Assembly: GCA_007449985.2 (NCBI GenBank)
Contig: VIIQ02000737.1
Location: 186,001-250,000, forward strand
DNA length: 64,000 nt
From: Desmodesmus armatus
Lineage: Eukaryota > Chlorophyta > Chlorophyceae > Sphaeropleales > Scenedesmaceae
Reading direction: 5' to 3'
Below are positions 11,672-21,606 of the stretch, piece after piece (within the stretch, counting starts at the first letter, position 1; each line of letters begins with the position of its first letter). The translations under genes were made by a program, and so were the position numbers. Under the pieces are notes generated by a model. The model was not told where the DNA came from and did no database searches. It saw nothing but the letters and a program-made list of their open reading frames with translations.

Positions 11672-12851
11672 GGGCATGGAGCGCTGACTGATTGAGGTGG
11701 TGACAGGCATAGAGCACAGTTTGCAGGACTCCGGTTTTGCTCGCATCAAAAAGCTGTGTCATGCGCAGGGCTGATCCCCTGGTTGGCAGTGTGCACAATG
11801 CGCTTTACAGCCGCAACAGTTGGCTGGAGATGCTGCCGCACAGGTAGTGTTTGTCACAGTACAAGGCTGGACGTGCTGAGCACACGTGGCTGCTGCCTGG
11901 CTTGCTTAGAGCTGGTGTGGCAGGTGCCATTACATTGCATGTTGCTGGACTCAACTGACTTTGCGGCACTGCTGTAGCACTTGCCCTTACATGTTTTGTC
12001 AAATACATGAGTGGCGGTTGCTTGCTGCTTAATAGAAGGGGCACAAGGCCCCCACTGCATGATGCTGCAAGTATACTGTCAGCACTGGAGGACACTTGGT
12101 GAGGAATTGCGCATCTGCCTTCCTTTCCTCCTTTCCTTATGCACAGCCATTGTTGCCCCCGTCTGCTGGACCTTTCAGGATGTGCATCCACATGTGGTCT
12201 GCAGCGGTCGCAGGCCAGACCTGTGCAGGGTTGCACATTGCACAGTACCAATGTTACAAGGGCAACACGGCCTATGGCAGGCACACAACGAAACACAACA
12301 TACGCCAAACATTGCAAGCAGTGACACACCATGACCAACTGTGGTCCGCGTGAGGGTGCAAGCAAACTAGTTGGGCTGGTCCACAAACAAATCAATAGCC
12401 CAACACCGAAGCCACAGGGTGTTACATGCTGGGCCACAGGCTATGCCAGCAAAGAAGCAAATCAATTCATGTCTGGGCAGCGAATCAAAGAACAGCACTC
12501 AGCATGCACCTGTGGTTGCTAGCTAGGACCCTTGTGTTAGCCTATCACTGCGATCAGCACAGTGCAAGAACAGGCATGCCACAGCACAGAGCGCAGCCCT
12601 GACATGGCAACCTGTGTTCGACTAAGCACCACAAGCTGGGTGACCTTAGCTAAGCACAACTATTCAGGCGCCAAATGGCCATAAGCTACCAACAGATGAA
12701 GGTGCTGCTGCTGCAGCAACCAGTACCTATGTGCAGACCACTCAAAGCACCTATCAGCTCATATGCAGCCACAGGGGGTGGCTTGAGCTGCTACAGGGGT
12801 TTGGCAGGGCTTTCACAGGCTGTTTGCTGCTGCTAACTGTCTCAGCAGGCC
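11672..12851. other. Intergenic, tail-to-tail
   Basis: Lies between the 3' ends of the coiled-coil gene (+) and the fasciclin gene (-). It holds only short overlapping frames without conserved motifs. A minus-strand TGTAA near 12421-12426 could serve the fasciclin transcript. Confidence 0.5.
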
Positions 12852-14279
12852 TCAATGGTGGCCCAGCCCAATCCTGGGCACCTTGAAGGGAGTGAGCACC
12901 GTGTCAATGCCAAACACCACTGAGTTACCACAGAACACGACCCGCTTGACAGTTGCCTGGACCCCTGTGGTGGTGGTGACAGCAGCATTCTGACCCACGC
13001 CAGAGACAGTGATCTCGGCGTTGTTGTACATAGTTGGGAGCTTCTGGCCCATTGTCCAGCTCTTCTTCAGGTGCACACCGTCCACAACGTGGTACTTGAG
13101 CATGTTACACATCATTCCCTTGATCTTGGAGCTGGACAGCATCTGCACTGGGATGTGCGAGTACTCGGCCAGTGCCTGGACAGCCTGTGGTGAATGACAG
13201 ACAGGTGGGGCGAAGGAACAGGTCAGAACACAGAGGGCGGGGGTTGTTTGTGATTGACAGGTGTGGTGATTGACAGCTCAGGTGTTTCCCAGAGTTCAGC
13301 AGCTCACTTCCAGCATAACTGCAAGGAGCCAGGCTACTGTGATGTGCAGATTGTTGCTGACTCCTCTGGCTCAGCCATGCATGCTGCGCAATCATGTCGC
13401 TTCTGTCACGATGAGTTGACATGTGTCAACATACCCATTGAAAGCAAGCACGTGGTGCTTCATCCCTTGGTGGAAGCCAGTGGGCAAGGGACACACTGGC
13501 CAGCCTGGTGCATCACGAAGCAGTTGGCCAACCTACCTTGTCACTGGGCACGAAGAAAGTCTTGGTCACTGTTGGGTCGTTCTGCAGGGCCAGCAGCTCT
13601 GGGCACTGCTGCAGGGCGTCATTGACGAAGGTGTACCCCGCCACTTTGTGTGTTGCCTCACCACAGGTGGCATACTTCTGCTGTTCAGGCTTCTGCTTGG
13701 GAGCCTCTGGCTTGGGGGCTTCCTGCTTGGGGGCTTCCTGCTTTGGGACCTGTTGCTGCTGGGGTGCTGTCACCTTCGTTACGTCGAAAGTTGGCACAGG
13801 CTTGAGCAGTTCCTGCTTGGGAGGCTCCACTTTAGCAGACTCCTGCCTGAGACTCACAGTGGGGAGCTGAACCTTAGCAGACTCCTGCCTGATACTCACA
13901 GTGGGGAGCTGAACCTGCACACGCTGCTGCTGCACATCCTTCTTGCGCCCAAAGCCGAACAGCGAAGGCGTGTTGGCACCTGAAACGTCGCAAGCGTGTT
14001 GTCAACAGAGCAGTGCAGCAACAACAGTCGTCGGTCAGACAGCACACACGGCTGCACGGCTCAGTCCAACCCGACGGAAATTGCGTTGGTGATGGTCCCA
14101 AACAAGCATGCAATTAAAGATAGGTATATTTGGACAAAATGTTTTGAGCCTCGCACGATGAACAGCTGCTTGGAGGGGCCGGCAACCTGTCACGCGCCAA
14201 AACACTGGAACTCACCAAACACTGGTGCAGCTAAAAGCAAGACGGCAAATGCCACACAAGCTGTTTGGCGATGCATCAT
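12852..14279 (-). CDS. Secreted fasciclin (FAS1) domain protein
   Basis: FAS1 proteins are extracellular adhesion or cell-wall proteins. Three exons, 14216-14279, 13537-13979 and 12852-13184, close to 279 aa. The ATG at 14279 gives a classic signal peptide (MMHRQTACVAFAVLLLAAPVFG). A Pro/Lys/Gln/Glu-rich stalk follows: two tandem 14-residue units VQLPTVS(I/L)RQESAK encoded by a 42-bp tandem repeat, then (A)PKQEAPK-type repeats. The single FAS1 domain starts near YTFVNDALQQCPELLALQ, passes TVTKTFFVPSDK and the H-motif-like MLKYHVVDGVHLKKSW, and ends with GNSVVFGIDTVLTP. No clear GPI tail is visible at the C-terminus (VPRIGLGHH). Confidence 0.88.
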
Positions 14280-14929
14280 GTGTCTAAGCCTGTTGACTGG
14301 CCAAGGGCTTGCAATGCGCGAGTTCCTCTGGTTTGGTGGGCAGTTCTTGTGGGGTTGCTTGAGCAAAGTCGATACAGCGGAGATTCACAACTGATACTGA
14401 TGCAACAGAGGTAGTACGGGCCACTTACAGTGTTCAACGCGCTTGCGGCTGCCGATCCAGCCGCAGGAAAAGACAGTTATTTTGCGGCTGGCTGACCAGC
14501 GATGTCTTCTCAGATCCAGCAGCCGTTGGAACGGGTTCATCGGCAGGAGAGAAAACAGAAGCGCCTCTGAACTGTATATCGAGGGCCAGCGCCGAACTTC
14601 CAAGGGCGGTCAGGCGGGTGACCGGGAGTCCCGCGTAACCAATTGGTCTTGCAAGTCTGTCAACTTCACAGCCAGCTATTTGAGGGCCTGCAACTATACT
14701 GTGTGCTTTGCCCTGATGCCTCGAACACTGAACCCGACATTGCAAGAGCTGTACCTGCCGGTGTTGAGTCACCACCACCAGAGGGCTGTGACCCCCTGCA
14801 ATTGGCTTGCATGTTCCTGCACTCAGTGACTGGATGACCTCGCGACAGTTGTTGTGACAGTGCAACTGGCAGGCTTTCACTACGTCTGAAGACAGAGTGG
14901 AGCAAACAGGGGACAAATTACAGAATCAA
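14280..14929. other. Unassigned interval with overlapping open frames
   Basis: Open frames run on both strands (about 14434-14916 minus; 14443-14837 plus), without splice support or motifs I recognise. This may be the 3' UTR of the methyltransferase and the promoter of the fasciclin gene. Confidence 0.4.
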
Positions 14930-15879
14930 TCAGACATATGGCTTCTTGCAAATGTAAACATATGTTGCAGAGGCTGGGTACACTGCATCAGGGTCCATGG
15001 CAGCAACCTGCAAGCGCCCTGCTGCCGTTGCTGGCACCCCTGCTGCTGAGTCTACAGGCACAATGACCTTGACGGTGACACTTGACCATTTGCTTTGGCT
15101 GAGCAGGGGCATGCGTAGGCTGGGTGGCCCATGCGTGAACATGATGAAAGTGCCTGGGCTCTTGAGGTTGCTCCACACACTGGACAAGGCTGCCTGTGCC
15201 TCCTGCAGGCCTGCTTCCTTGCACAGCAGGCCATCAAGCGCCCCTTTATCAATAATGGCAGCGTAAGGGAGGTGCTCAAATGCCAGGCCCTCTGCAATAT
15301 CCGCTGCTTGGCAGTTGAGTGTGGGTCTGCTTGCTGTGTGTTTCTGCCGCCAGGACTGTATGAGCGAGCTGCTGCTGTGGACTGCAGTCATACCTCGATA
15401 ACCACTGCAGGTGCAGCAAGTGGCGTGATGATAGTTTGTATAGAAGGTCATGCACAACGTTGCCTTGCCTGGACATGCACTTGAACATGCAAGCACCCGC
15501 CAGGTTGAGGCCAGCCTACAGCAGATAGAGTGTGTGGGCCTACAGACATGGACAGAGGCTTGTGCAGGCTAGCGTGAATCTTGCATGCAATCCGTTAGCA
15601 GTAGCCCAGAGTTCTGTCATCACCTGTCATACAGGTCCTCATGGAGGCTTGAAGCTTGGGGCCCAGCCAGCACAAGGATGCTGTCTGTGTATGTGAGTTC
15701 TTGCTGCAGGACTGGCTTCAAAGTCTGAAAGCCTGCATACCTGCAGCAGTTTCTATCATAACCACCACGACACGACGAGCAACGTTCTTCTCCCATGATC
15801 ACAGTGGAGAACAGCACTTCCATGCTCACCACTCTACACCCTCCAGGTCTTCACACTGCACTGCCTCCCAGACTGGCAT
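14930..15879 (-). CDS. METTL13/EEF1AKMT4-like methyltransferase with degenerate SAM motif
   Basis: Class I methyltransferase family that modifies Lys of translation elongation factor 1A in other eukaryotes. Exons 15830-15879, 15624-15740 and 14930-15404 close to 213 aa from an ATG at 15879; the family's N-terminal YWxxRY motif is not seen and an upstream exon may be missing. Visible blocks: VEWYAGFQTLKPVLQ (family EWYxxxxxLKPLL), DSILVLAGPQASSLHEDLYD in place of the SAM-binding ILVxGCGNSxLSExLYD, GYRGMTAVHSSSSLI in place of GYxxxxxxDxSxxVI, and the conserved YAAIIDKGALDGLLC. The glycine-rich loop and the ribose-binding Asp are both changed, so catalytic activity is doubtful. It is head-to-head with the MUB gene. 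Confidence 0.75.
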
Positions 15880-16242
15880 GGCGTCAGCCACAGGTTTGAT
15901 GTAATGCAAGTTGGCTTAGACAAGCTTTGTCCCTTTCTCTAGGGCTGCTGCCAAGCAGGATTGGACTTTGACAGCTCATTTGTGGGTCCTGTGCCCTACA
16001 CTGCACCCTGTCAGGGCCCACGTAACGTGAGGTGACACAGTCGTTTAATCAGCTTGGACGACATCAAAGTTGATCGAAACGTCACGCTTCCGGTCGTCCA
16101 CGAATACATTGGTCTCAGAGTTTTCTGTGCCTGAGTGCCTCGGTCAAATAATGCACTTCACCGGCACATTCATCTGATACGACGTTCTGTGTGCTTGGGC
16201 CGACAGAAGGTCGCGCCTGGGGGGCGTACCACCACCCTCTGA
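15880..16242. promoter_or_regulatory. Divergent promoter region, methyltransferase / MUB
   Basis: A 363-bp gap between head-to-head start codons. No motif was identified, and part of it may be a missed 5' exon of the methyltransferase. Confidence 0.4.
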
Positions 16243-17240
16243 ATGTCAGAAGCAGCAGAATACTCTGTCAGGTTCAGGCATACTCTTGGTGATATTGGCC
16301 CGTTCCAGTTTGATTCCATTAGCAGTGTACAAAGCGTCAAGGAGGAGCTGTTCAGCAGGTGGCCTGCAGGTAAGCCTGCTCACCTAGTGCTGCACACACC
16401 CCACGACAGCAGCAGCGCTCTGGTGAGCCTGCAGGCGATCCACACCTTCTGACACCGACCATGTTGGTGATTCGGTATCAGTATGAGTTCTAGGCATGAT
16501 CTCCTGGTGTGTCTGTGCAGAGGGCCCTTTATCCAAGGAGAGTCCGACATCAGCAGCAGACCTGAGGCTCCTATGCTCTGGGCAGTTCCTGGACAATGCT
16601 AAGACACTCAAAGGTGAGCTTGGCGGTTCAACTTTGGCAAGCAGGTTGAGGCCATGCTCACTTGCGTTTGGGTGTGGTGGGTGCGTCTTTTGTGTCGTTG
16701 CATGTTGTTGCATGGATTGTGCAGCAGAGCGCTGGACTTATAGGTTGGTGGCCTGCTCCCAAGCCCTTCAGTTGCTTCAAGCAACCCAAACACACTGTTG
16801 TTGCTGCAGACCTCCACAAGATGATGGGAAGCCCAGAGGCACAAACTGTGGTGACCATGCATGTGCTGGTCCGCCCTCCTCAAATGGGCAAGGCAGCAGG
16901 TGAGCGCAGCCAGCAGAGACTTAGGCAGCAGTGACTGCTGACGTGTGCGAAGTGTTTCTGTTTAAGCACTTCAAGCAGCGTTGAAGGGTGAGGACTGCAG
17001 TGCTGCAGCAGCAGGGCCACTACAACAAGTTCCATGGTCACTGTGCCATGCTGTGCCCTGGCCCTGGTATGCAACAGAAGCAGAGAACACCCTTTACCAG
17101 TGGGCTCCATGTCGTTGTGTGAGGTCCACTGCTGATAATGCTGCTGTTGCGTCACTGTCTTTCTGGCTTTGTCTGCAGAGAAAGCAGAGGCAGAGTCAGC
17201 AAAGCCAGCCAAGAGCGGCTGTGGCTGCACCATCTGCTAA
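16243..17240 (+). CDS. MUB: Membrane-anchored ubiquitin-fold (MUB) protein
   Basis: MUBs are prenylated ubiquitin-fold proteins that dock certain E2 ubiquitin-conjugating enzymes at the plasma membrane. Exons 16243-16369, 16521-16613, 16810-16899 and 17179-17240 close to 123 aa, the normal size. The N-terminus EYSVRFRHTLGDIGPFQFDS matches the family (xIKFRxxDGSDIGP). The middle has DLRLLCSGQFLDNAKTLK (family VKLINAGKILENNRT) and then the VTMHVLVRPP strand. The last exon encodes SGCGCTIC and a stop: a CaaX box (CTIC) with another Cys two residues upstream for possible S-acylation. There is no GG terminus for conjugation, as expected for MUBs. Confidence 0.92.
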
Positions 17241-18811
17241 GGCGTTGACGCAGCTTGTCAGCAAGCCAGCAGGAAAAAGTCTCAGAGCTGGCCAGCAACC
17301 AGCAAGTGGACCACCACTGCACCCAGCAGCCTGCTTGCTGGTGATCTGCACTCAGCGTGCAACTGTGCAACAGTGCGGCGCCTGCCATGCATTGCGTGGG
17401 AGTAGGTGCAGGCAAAGACGTTTGATCAACCAACCACACTCAGCCAACAACAGCTGAGACCCGCTGCGCCCTGAGGCTCAGCTCATCCCCTGGAGTACTA
17501 GCCCCAGGATGGTTGGGTGCCTTTTGGTGCAGGAGATGAGGCATGCTGCATCTGCATGCATCAGCATGCTTGTGTTGTTGTTTGGCCCTCTGATGTGGGT
17601 GATTTGTACATGACATTGTTTGCAGTTGCTTTTGAGAGATCCAAGCCCAGTGTGTGTCGTTTGTTGGTATGAAAGAGTGATGGCAGGCAAGCTGCAGTCA
17701 GCAGCAATGAGTGGCATGATGGGGAGCCTTGGATTTGCAGTGTGTTCACAAATGGGCAGCTGACAGGTTCACCATATCTACAGCAGGGACCTTGCTGCAA
17801 GGTCTAGGGCGTTTTTGTAATATCAAGCGTGGTACGAAAGGCATGTGCAGCCTGCACATGAGGATCCAGCTTGTCGTGGGGTTGAGGCAAACAAAGACAT
17901 GTCAGTCGCATAGGTCACAGGAACCTGCGCATGCCTACCGATCTTGCAATGATCAACATACAACAGTGACAGTACCTTGTAGTAAAATCGCAGAGGCTGA
18001 AGCTGCCGTGTCTGTCAACAAAAAGTAGGTACTAGTAGGTAATGCATATGCATGTGTCTTGCTACCTCCCCGGTTCCGGGCACTGTCTCGCATATGCATG
18101 TGCAGTTGAAACTAGACTAGTACCTTGCCTACCTAGTAGCTAGTACCTTGCCTTCCTATCCACAGGATTGCCGCCTGCTGATTGACAGACACTCAGTTGC
18201 ACAACACAAGTCCGGCAGGGCTGACTACTCCACCTGACCAGCCACTCGGACCCATGGAGTGAGCAGGCCACAGAAGTGATGGTTGTGAGCAAGCCTACAT
18301 CAGCGCAAGCAACGACATCAGGGAAGAGCTAGCCCAGCCAGCTGAGTTTCACAAGTCTTTGCACATCCAATGTGTCAGCGCACATAGATGTATGACGCTC
18401 TTCGTCCTTGTAACCTTTATCAGTCCAAGTGTCTTACATACATATATATAAGTGTCCATTGTGTCAACACACCCGCGCATCCACGAAACATTAGACAGGT
18501 CCGTGTTTGTCACCAGCATGTCCCAATGTTGCAGGAACATGTCATGTATCCAATGTGTGAACACACCACACATCCACGTGACACAGACAGGTCCATGTGG
18601 CTTACCAGCATGTCCCAGTGTTGCAGGAACATGCATGTAAGGGCTGTGCTGTGAGAGGGGCAGGGACATGCAGTGTAGGCATTAGGGGCCGGGGGTGCCG
18701 GAGATGACACAAACAGCATGCCCAGCCCCAACTGGCATCACTTGGAAACCCAAGCATACCCAGCCTCTGGATAACAACCAAAAAATGCCTCAAATTCCAA
18801 CCAATGTGAGC
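17241..18811. other. Intergenic, tail-to-tail
   Basis: No supported gene. It contains the tandem duplication at 18455-18640 and short near-repeats of ACTAGTAGGTA/TACCTAGTAGCTAG around 18026-18150. Confidence 0.5.
18455..18640. repeat. Tandem duplication, period about 95 bp
   Basis: Two diverged units, each running from CCA(T/A)TGTGT(C/G)AACACAC to CAGCATGTCCCA(A/G)TGTTGCAGGAACATG, lie head to tail in intergenic DNA. Confidence 0.75.
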
Positions 18812-21202
18812 TCAGCTCTGCATGTTGGCCCTAGGGTTCAGCAGCGCAGTTGACTCCACTGCTTCTACATCCCGCCCGGCTCCAGATCCAGGGGCCTGCC
18901 CGACTCCCGCAAAGCTGATTCGGTTACCGCTCACGCCGTTTGATGACCGGCGAGGGACTGTGCTTGGCCGCAGCGCCTCCTTTTCGCTGCTTCTGCCATC
19001 CTTTGCCTTGTTTGCATTTTGATAGTATAAGGAGGCCACAACGACACCAGTGCCCGCCCTGTACAAGGTCAGCAGTGCATAAGGCGCCACGAATCAGCCA
19101 CAGCATGCGTAACGAATGATGCTGGTTGCATCAGCGATTGCAGTGCGTGTTGCTTATGGTCCTGTGCTAGGGTGCTGGGCAGCGGGCTTGTCATCACGCT
19201 TGTTTGCTGCGGCTGCCTCTGCCTTCTTTGCCATGCTGTTGTAGTAGAGGGAGGAGACCACCACAGCAGTGCCGGCCCTGTGGCATCAAATACAATGCAC
19301 AGCACAAACATGGCATCACTGCTTGTGCCTGATGAAGTCGCACACTATGCGATGCATGCACCAACGAGCTGCCAGCGGCTGTATGCTGGGGTCAGAGCTG
19401 ATAGCCTGCATACCACCGGACAGCCATACCCGTCTGCTGAAATTAGCCATGCCTCTGCCGATGGGACTCACCACTGCCCAAGGCTCAAGGGGCTGCCAAA
19501 GAACAACGATGACAGCATGATGGATAGGAACTGCCTGGTGGTCATGATGATGGCAAACACAAGGGCCCCAAAACTCTTGATCGTGTAAGAGATGAACAGG
19601 CTTCCTGCACAGGATGAGCCAGCACAACCACTCTTGAGATGTAAGCACATGAGCACGCAACAGTTCATGCATCCATGCTGCTCACACGACAGCATCCGAC
19701 ATCATGTAGCTTACAGGCTGTGGAGTGGCTCAGCAACAGGGCCAATTCACATGCAGGGTATGTCCTGTGCTGTGCCTGCCGAAACGTGTGGTGTCAAAGG
19801 ACGTTGTGGTGGTGGTGGGGGGGGGGGGGGTGATGGGCTGTCCAGTCTGCACTCACCGCAGCTAGAGGCACAGGACAGCAGCATGATGGCTCCCAGGGCC
19901 TCTGGGTGCTTGGTGAGGAATGCAATTGTCTTTGGCAGCTGGCCTGAGCTGACGAGGCCTGCACAGCAGGAGTAGGAGGGCAGTCGCATGTGCAGGAAAG
20001 TAATGCACTGCTGTACAAGCACAGCAGGCATGTCCAAGAGGAAAGGTACACCGCCATGATCGACACAGCAGGCATTTGCAGGACAGCCAGCACCTGACAC
20101 CGCAAAACACAGCAGACGTCTGCAGTGGAGGAGCACAAGCAACATGAGGCACCCAAAAGACAGCCACCATGCGGCACGCCTCTGCTGCCCACCAAAGCAG
20201 AGCCGAATGTGGCCAGCACAATTCCCATGCAAGCTCCACTCACCAAACGAGCTGAGGGCAATGGAGCACAAGGAGACAAAAAGGACCTGGTTGTAGCTGG
20301 TCATCTGGTACCCCTTGAACATCTTCTGCTGGAATGTGGACGTGTACCCGTCAGCACCCAGGTAGCCCATCATGAGCAGGATGCCAAACATGCTGCTGTT
20401 CTTGTCGTGTGCGACACGTGAGGCTGTTGGGCCGGTCATGAAGAAGATGAAGCAGCCGCCGGTGATCAGCACAGCAAGCCCAACATCTTTGAGCGTGTAG
20501 CGCTTCTTCAGTATGAAGTAACCCCACACCATGACTGGGAACATCTTGGCGCATTTGCCAAGTGTTTGCACTGCGAAGGTGACGTGCTTCAGGGCCTCGT
20601 ACTGACATGTGGTGGCTGCAACGTTCGACAGAGAGACACTGGCATAGCTGAGGATGGGAGCCACAGGCTTGAGCTCGTCGGTCCTTCCTTTGACCTGTAA
20701 GCACAGCAGGCAGCAGAGTTTGCCGGCAACACTGGATCAGTGTGCAGGAACAGGGTTGTGAGGGGGGCAAACAGCCATGGCAATAGGCACACGAGGCCAA
20801 TGAGGTACAAAACAGCCTGAATCAGGAAAAAATGAAGACCATGCAGCCCTCAATTGCTCACCACAAGTGTGATAGCTGCGATTGTGGCTGCCACGACCCT
20901 GTTGCAGAACACCAAGAACAAGCTGTACTTGAAGACCTCTGCATCTGGCCCCACACCGTAAGGTATCGTCATGATACGCTCCTGCATCAAAAACCAAGTC
21001 CATCGAGACATCCGAGCTTGTTAGTGAGCCTCATGAGTAGCCAAAGCAGCAACAGGACACACTGTGTAACCACCTCCTGCTGCTTGCCCACCTGCAGCAC
21101 TCCATACAACAACAGACTTCCGACAACGCCTGTGACACAGAAGGCTAGATGTAGGGCTTCATTCTTGAACAGGGGAGACACGGCAGCTGGTTTCGTCGCC
21201 AT
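18812..21202 (-). CDS. SLC35B-type UDP-sugar/PAPS transporter with two alternative last exons
   Basis: Golgi/ER nucleotide-sugar antiporter of the SLC35B2 / plant UTR5 type. Shared exons: 21092-21202, 20862-20981, 20244-20694, 19857-19958, 19472-19604. Two alternative terminal exons follow: 19154-19277 (total 346 aa, family length) or 18812-19058 (total 387 aa). The start is the ATG at 21202; an in-frame codon farther upstream would extend it slightly. About ten hydrophobic segments are seen. Diagnostic blocks are ATTCQYEALKHVTFAVQTLG, KCAKMFPVMVWG, GYLGADGYTSTFQQKMFKGY and FGALVFAIIMTTRQFLSIML. Both last exons begin in the same phase with AGT(A/G)VVV(S/A)SLYY, the end of the last membrane helix. 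They then diverge into a Lys/Ala tail (KKAEAAAANKR) or a longer Ser/Arg/Gly tail. Substrate (UDP-Gal/Glc versus PAPS) cannot be decided from sequence alone. Confidence 0.88.
19817..19830 (+). repeat. Poly(G) run (14) in transporter intron
   Basis: An uninterrupted G run preceded by (GGT)n, in the intron between transporter exons 4 and 5. It is prone to length errors. Confidence 0.85.
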
Positions 21203-21606
21203 GGCTGTGGAGTTTGTTTGAACGGAATCGTTGCACGCCACGAGTAAGGGTGAACTGCAATTTGGTGGTCACTTATGGGCAGCGAGAGACTATTAGGGGT
21301 CCAACCAGAACCAGAACGTCGGTGGTAGTTGCAGAGTGACAGCCTGACAAGACCTGGCCTCCTCTCTTGTGATCCATGCTGATGTCTTGGCTCACTGACG
21401 GACTTCTTGACCTCTGACTGCCAATTTATTGAACCACAGTGCCCCAAAGTTTCCCTGCTTTGCTGCTGCCCTGCTCTGCTGATCCAGTACACTTCCAGAC
21501 ACTCTCTTGGCTCCTACAATTACTTTGCTTCCTTTCTTCGTTGACAGTTTGGTGCTTGTACTGGAGGAAGGCCCCAACAGATAGTAGCAAGGGCTGGATA
21601 GAACAG
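21203..21606. promoter_or_regulatory. Divergent promoter region, nucleotide-sugar transporter / SWP73
   Basis: A 404-bp gap between head-to-head start codons. No specific motif was identified. Confidence 0.45.

Noticed and set aside
14434..14916. 160-codon minus-strand frame and overlapping plus-strand frames
   Set aside because: No motif, no splice-consistent neighbours, and both strands are equally open; kept only as an unassigned interval.
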